Source: Brevibacillus sp. (lineage in GTDB: Bacteria > Bacillota > Bacilli > Brevibacillales > Brevibacillaceae). From it: DNA of 7,720 bases. The notes beneath the pieces are model-generated. The model worked only from the letters and a program-made list of their open reading frames with translations. It searched no databases and was not told where the DNA came from. Each line of letters opens with the position of its first letter. The stretch's first letter is position 1. Below are positions 5,915-7,720 of this stretch, piece after piece. The stretch lies in contig JARDZO010000263.1 of NCBI GenBank assembly GCA_029240815.1, positions 1 to 7,720 on the forward strand, given 5' to 3'. The position numbers were made by a program, and so were the translations under genes.

Positions 5915-6292
5915 ATGGGTAGAAAAAGATGGAGTGTGTATGAGTTGCAGGTATGCGCAGTGGCACTCACTTTCTTCGTTGGAGGCTGCGTCCCGTCTGC
6001 CCATCTTGCGGAAGCTGGTGAAGCACCAATTTTGGCAGACATCGGAGCGACTCGCCAGCATTTACTCATCACAAATAACAATACGTTTGTCTGGAGGCAG
6101 GTCACGTTCATCGTAAATGGCACGTATCGCTACCAGATGGAAAACGTTCCGCGGGGGAGTACGAGTATTACTTTGTCATCATTCGTCGATGATTTTGGCC
6201 AAGCGTTTACAAGCACAGCCGCAGGCTTACGCCATGTAGACATTGATATAGTAGACACATCGTCCGGGAAACGGGGCTCGTTTGATTGGTAG
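5915..6292 (+). CDS. small lipoprotein of unknown function
   Basis: 125 aa. A basic start (MGRKR), a hydrophobic stretch and a lipobox VGGC with C25 indicate lipid attachment and outer-face membrane location after signal peptidase II cleavage. The mature part (about 50-110) reads like a small beta domain: LLITNNNTFVWRQVTFIVNG, then NVPRGSTSITLSSF. I recall similar ITNN-x-FxW-x-NVxxxIN sequences in uncharacterised Firmicute lipoproteins, but no function. Start ATG 5915 has GGAGGA (5902-5907) seven bases upstream. It lies 15 bases after the pseudo-phosphoesterase and closes the five-gene run, so it is probably an accessory of the same surface assembly. Confidence 0.85.
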   Translation: MGRKRWSVYELQVCAVALTFFVGGCVPSAHLAEAGEAPILADIGATRQHLLITNNNTFVWRQVTFIVNGTYRYQMENVPRGSTSITLSSFVDDFGQAFTSTAAGLRHVDIDIVDTSSGKRGSFDW

Positions 6293-6309
6293 GGCAGGGA
6301 TCCAGGCGA

Positions 6310-6327
6310 AAAAAGGGTTTCCTTTTT
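6310..6327 (+). terminator. weak candidate terminator or attenuator after lipoprotein gene
   Basis: AAAAAGG (6310-6316) pairs with CCTTTTT (6321-6327) around the loop GTTT. The stem is AT-rich and its T-run is inside the stem, so it would be an inefficient terminator at best. It does fall where the operon should end, 17 bases after the last stop. I find no convincing promoter in 6328-6390 for the next gene; TTGACC at 6326-6331 has no good -10 at the right distance. Confidence 0.35.
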
Positions 6328-6390
6328 GACCGAAACATGGTAGTGTATGTGCGATTTTGGTCTAAGTGAAAATGTCAGGAGTGGAATCTT

Positions 6391-7260
6391 GTGGCGCGAA
6401 GAAGACGTGCAGCCATACAACTAAACAGCCCCCAACGAAAAGCCTTGGAGTATCTCATGCTGATTGTTGGATCGCTCGTACTGGCTACCAGCTTCAATCT
6501 CTTTCTGAATCCTAACCAAATTGCGTCGGGAGGAGTCTCCGGCTTATCGACCATTTTGCACAATCTGTTTGGTTTTTCGCCTGCGATTGTCCAATGGGCC
6601 TGCAACATCCCGCTATTTTTACTAGGGTTGAAGATTTTGGACAAGCATTACAGCTTAAAAGCAGCGGTTGGCTCGATTATCCTTCCATTGTGTGTCATGC
6701 TGACCAGCCACCTGCAGCCGTTGACTACGAACCTACTGTTGGCCAGTATATACGGAGGGATTGGGGTCGGACTCGGGATTGGCATTGTCTTTCGAGGGAG
6801 AGGATCTACGGGGGGATTTTCGATCGCCTCACAAATCCTGCACAAATACTCCGGGCTTAGCCTCGGGGCGTGTGTCGCCGTGTTCGACGGATTGGTGATC
6901 TTGTTTGCAGGGATTGTTTTTGATCCGGAAAAGGCATTATTTGCGTTAATCGCTCTCTTTGTCACCAGCAAGACGATCGATATTGTCCAGATGGGGTGGA
7001 ATACGTCCAAGGTGGCTTATATCATCTCCAATGAAATAGAGACGTTGAGGGAAACCATCTTGTATGATCTGGACCGTGGACTGACGTTGCTGGATGCGGC
7101 AGGGGGATATACAGGAGATGAACGAAAAGTACTGATGGCTGTGGTCAGTCAGAGTGAAGTGAGCAAACTGAAAATCATGGTCCGTTCTGTCGATCCGGAT
7201 GCCTTTATTATCTTATGTCCAGCGCAGGAAGTGCTCGGTGAAGGATTTAGGGCCGGGTAA
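6391..7260 (+). CDS. YitT-family membrane protein (DUF161 plus DUF2179)
   Basis: 289 aa, the usual length for this family. Residues about 20-200 hold five or so hydrophobic helices with the family's glycine motifs: LNPNQIASGGVSGLS (39-53), NIPLFLLG (72-79), and FRGRGSTGG (134-142). Residues about 206-285 form the soluble C-terminal DUF2179 domain, including DRGLTLLDAAGGYTGDERK and VSKLKIMVRSVDPDAFI. Bacilli carry several paralogues (YitT, YpjC, YqfU, YvjA, YxkD) with no established transport substrate; I cannot say which this is. The GTG start at 6391 is supported by AGGAG (6377-6381) nine bases upstream and the basic MARRRR start. It is 98 bases from the preceding operon and has its own terminator, so it is probably a separate unit or a read-through tail. 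Confidence 0.93.
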   Translation: MARRRRAAIQLNSPQRKALEYLMLIVGSLVLATSFNLFLNPNQIASGGVSGLSTILHNLFGFSPAIVQWACNIPLFLLGLKILDKHYSLKAAVGSIILPLCVMLTSHLQPLTTNLLLASIYGGIGVGLGIGIVFRGRGSTGGFSIASQILHKYSGLSLGACVAVFDGLVILFAGIVFDPEKALFALIALFVTSKTIDIVQMGWNTSKVAYIISNEIETLRETILYDLDRGLTLLDAAGGYTGDERKVLMAVVSQSEVSKLKIMVRSVDPDAFIILCPAQEVLGEGFRAG

Positions 7261-7292
7261 TCTTGCTTCATGGGCGACTTATAGTAAGAGAG

Positions 7293-7331
7293 AAAGAGCA
7301 GTGAAAGATAAATTTCACTACTCTTTTTTTA
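7293..7331 (+). terminator. intrinsic terminator after YitT-family gene
   Basis: AAAGAG-C-AGTGAAA (7293-7306) pairs with TTTCACT-A-CTCTTT (7313-7326) with one C/A mismatch and a six-base loop GATAAA. The right arm continues into seven T in a row (7324-7330). It insulates the tRNA/rRNA unit from the gene upstream. Confidence 0.9.
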
Positions 7332-7360
7332 TTTAAAATGAATTATTTTTTGATTTTCTA

Positions 7361-7389
7361 TTGCATTTAAAATAATATAATGCTATATT
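7361..7389 (+). promoter_or_regulatory. strong stable-RNA promoter with extended -10 and AT-rich upstream region
   Basis: TTGCAT (7361-7366), a 17-base spacer and TATATT (7384-7389), with TG at 7381-7382 giving an extended -10. Upstream, 7324-7360 is almost pure A/T and may act as an UP element. Initiation would be near 7395, about 60 bases before the tRNA. A perfect TATAAT at 7376-7381 overlaps but has no good -35 at proper spacing; TTGATT (7350-7355) to TAATAT (7373-7378) is another weak overlapping pair. Confidence 0.75.
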
Positions 7390-7394
7390 GAAAT

Positions 7395-7437
7395 TCCTGA
7401 ACGACACCGCTGAAAAACGCGGCCTTGAAGTTCAGGA
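7395..7437 (+). other. stem-loop at the 5' end of the tRNA/rRNA leader
   Basis: TCCTGAAC (7395-7402) pairs with GTTCAGGA (7430-7437), 8 bp, and within it CCGC (7407-7410) pairs with GCGG (7419-7422). The stem begins almost exactly where the promoter predicts transcription start. It has no T-run after it, so it is not a terminator. It may protect the 5' end or guide processing. Confidence 0.6.
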
Positions 7438-7454
7438 TGAGAAACTAACAAAAT

Positions 7455-7530
7455 GCCGGTGTAGCTCAATTGGTAGAGCACCTGACTTGTAATCAGGGGG
7501 TTGTGGGTTCAAGTCCTATCGCCGGCACCA
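7455..7530 (+). tRNA. tRNA-Thr (anticodon UGU)
   Basis: A complete 76-base cloverleaf with encoded CCA. Acceptor arms GCCGGTG (7455-7461) and CGCCGGC pair with one T-G wobble. The D-arm is GCTC/GAGC, the anticodon arm CCTGA/TCAGG encloses CTTGTAA, placing TGT at 7488-7490, and the T-loop is GGTTCAAGTC. It reads ACA and, by wobble, other Thr codons. It stands upstream of a 16S gene and shares its strand, so it is probably part of the rRNA operon leader. Confidence 0.98.
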
Positions 7531-7545
7531 CTACAAACCACAAAA

Positions 7546-7582
7546 AGATCTTCCTGAAAACACAGGTTGCATTACAAGATCT
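7546..7582 (+). other. stem-loop between tRNA-Thr and 16S
   Basis: AGATCTT (7546-7552) pairs with AAGATCT (7576-7582), and inside it CCTG (7553-7556) pairs with CAGG (7563-7566). No T-run follows. It is likely a leader or processing structure in the precursor, placed just after the tRNA 3' end. Confidence 0.5.
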
Positions 7583-7595
7583 AATGTGTTAGAGT
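7567..7595 (+). promoter_or_regulatory. candidate second rRNA promoter between tRNA and 16S
   Basis: TTGCAT (7567-7572), a 17-base spacer and TAGAGT (7590-7595), with TG at 7587-7588 as an extended -10. The -35 and the TG placement copy the promoter at 7361-7389 exactly, though the -10 is weaker (4 of 6). It would give a transcript carrying the boxA and 16S without the tRNA. Confidence 0.45.
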
Positions 7596-7603
7596 GAAAA
7601 ACG

Positions 7604-7621
7604 CACTGTTAAAACACAGTG
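7604..7621 (+). other. short hairpin before boxA
   Basis: CACTGT (7604-7609) and ACAGTG (7616-7621) form a 6-bp stem with a six-base loop. Two copies of AGTGAAAAA followed by CGC or TGC (7594-7603 and 7619-7628) flank and overlap it. It sits just upstream of boxA. Confidence 0.45.
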
Positions 7622-7626
7622 AAAAA

Positions 7627-7640
7627 TGCTCTTTGAAAAC
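7627..7640 (+). promoter_or_regulatory. boxA antitermination element of the rRNA leader
   Basis: TGCTCTTTGAAAAC matches the boxA element of bacterial rRNA operons (E. coli TGCTCTTTAACA; Bacilli carry TTTGAAAACT). It recruits NusB/NusE to prevent premature termination. A GNRA-like hairpin (AAC-A-GC, GAAA, GCGTT; 7643-7657) follows. Confidence 0.85.
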
Positions 7641-7705
7641 TGAACAGCGAAAGCGTTGATGAGTCTATCATGAAATGATTTGCCAGCTTTGAACCAGATA
7701 CAAAC

Positions 7706-7720
7706 TTTATTGGAGAGTTT
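7706..7720 (+). rRNA. 16S rRNA, first bases only (continues beyond window)
   Basis: The last bases, TTTATTGGAGAGTTT, match the 5' end of Bacillales 16S rRNA, where TTTAT-GGAGAGTTTGATCCTGGCTCAG is expected. Only about 15 bases are present. The boxA and structured leader directly upstream support the call. Confidence 0.87.

Noticed and set aside
7395..7437. T-box or other riboswitch before the tRNA
   Set aside because: No T-box sequence or terminator/antiterminator pair, and the downstream gene is a tRNA, not a coding gene.
1..7720. CRISPR array, insertion sequence, attachment site or prophage
   Set aside because: No regularly spaced repeats, transposase, integrase or target-site duplications were seen. 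The gene near the tRNA is not an integrase.

Overview
The window looks like chromosome of a low-to-moderate G+C Firmicute of the Bacillales, most likely Brevibacillus or a close Paenibacillaceae relative. The reasons are strong AGGAGG-type ribosome binding sites, some GTG starts, U-tailed hairpin terminators, a YitT-family protein, and a 16S leader and 5' end of Bacillales type. The genus is inferred from general familiarity, not from a search.

Layout, left to right. (1) Positions 1-665: the 3' two thirds of a ROK-family sugar kinase (glucokinase-like), followed by a candidate hairpin terminator. (2) 831-2011: a two-gene unit, a small cupin and a cytoplasmic class A beta-lactamase-fold serine hydrolase, ending in a strong terminator that probably also serves the gene on the opposite strand. 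(3) 2038-2337, minus strand: a very short Fur-family regulator that lacks the metal-binding/dimerisation domain. A good sigma-A promoter lies upstream, and its -10 overlaps a near-consensus Fur-type palindrome. (4) 2540-6292: five tightly spaced plus-strand genes that look like one operon. They encode an exported calcineurin-like metallophosphoesterase, a five-helix membrane protein, a three-helix membrane protein, a membrane-anchored protein whose N-terminal half is a degenerate copy of the phosphoesterase and whose C-terminal half is a beta-sandwich domain, and a small lipoprotein. (5) 6391-7260: a YitT-family membrane protein with a C-terminal DUF2179 domain and its own terminator. (6) 7324-7720: an AT-rich promoter region, a structured leader, tRNA-Thr(UGU), a second candidate promoter, boxA, and the first about 15 bases of a 16S rRNA gene.

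The most interesting part is the five-gene operon. It pairs an apparently active exported phosphoesterase with a paralogue that has kept the fold landmarks but lost every metal-binding motif, which suggests a catalytic subunit and a pseudoenzyme partner at the cell surface, with two integral membrane proteins and a lipoprotein. I know of no characterised system with this composition. The substrate is unknown. Second in interest is the divergently transcribed mini-Fur with a probable autoregulatory operator.
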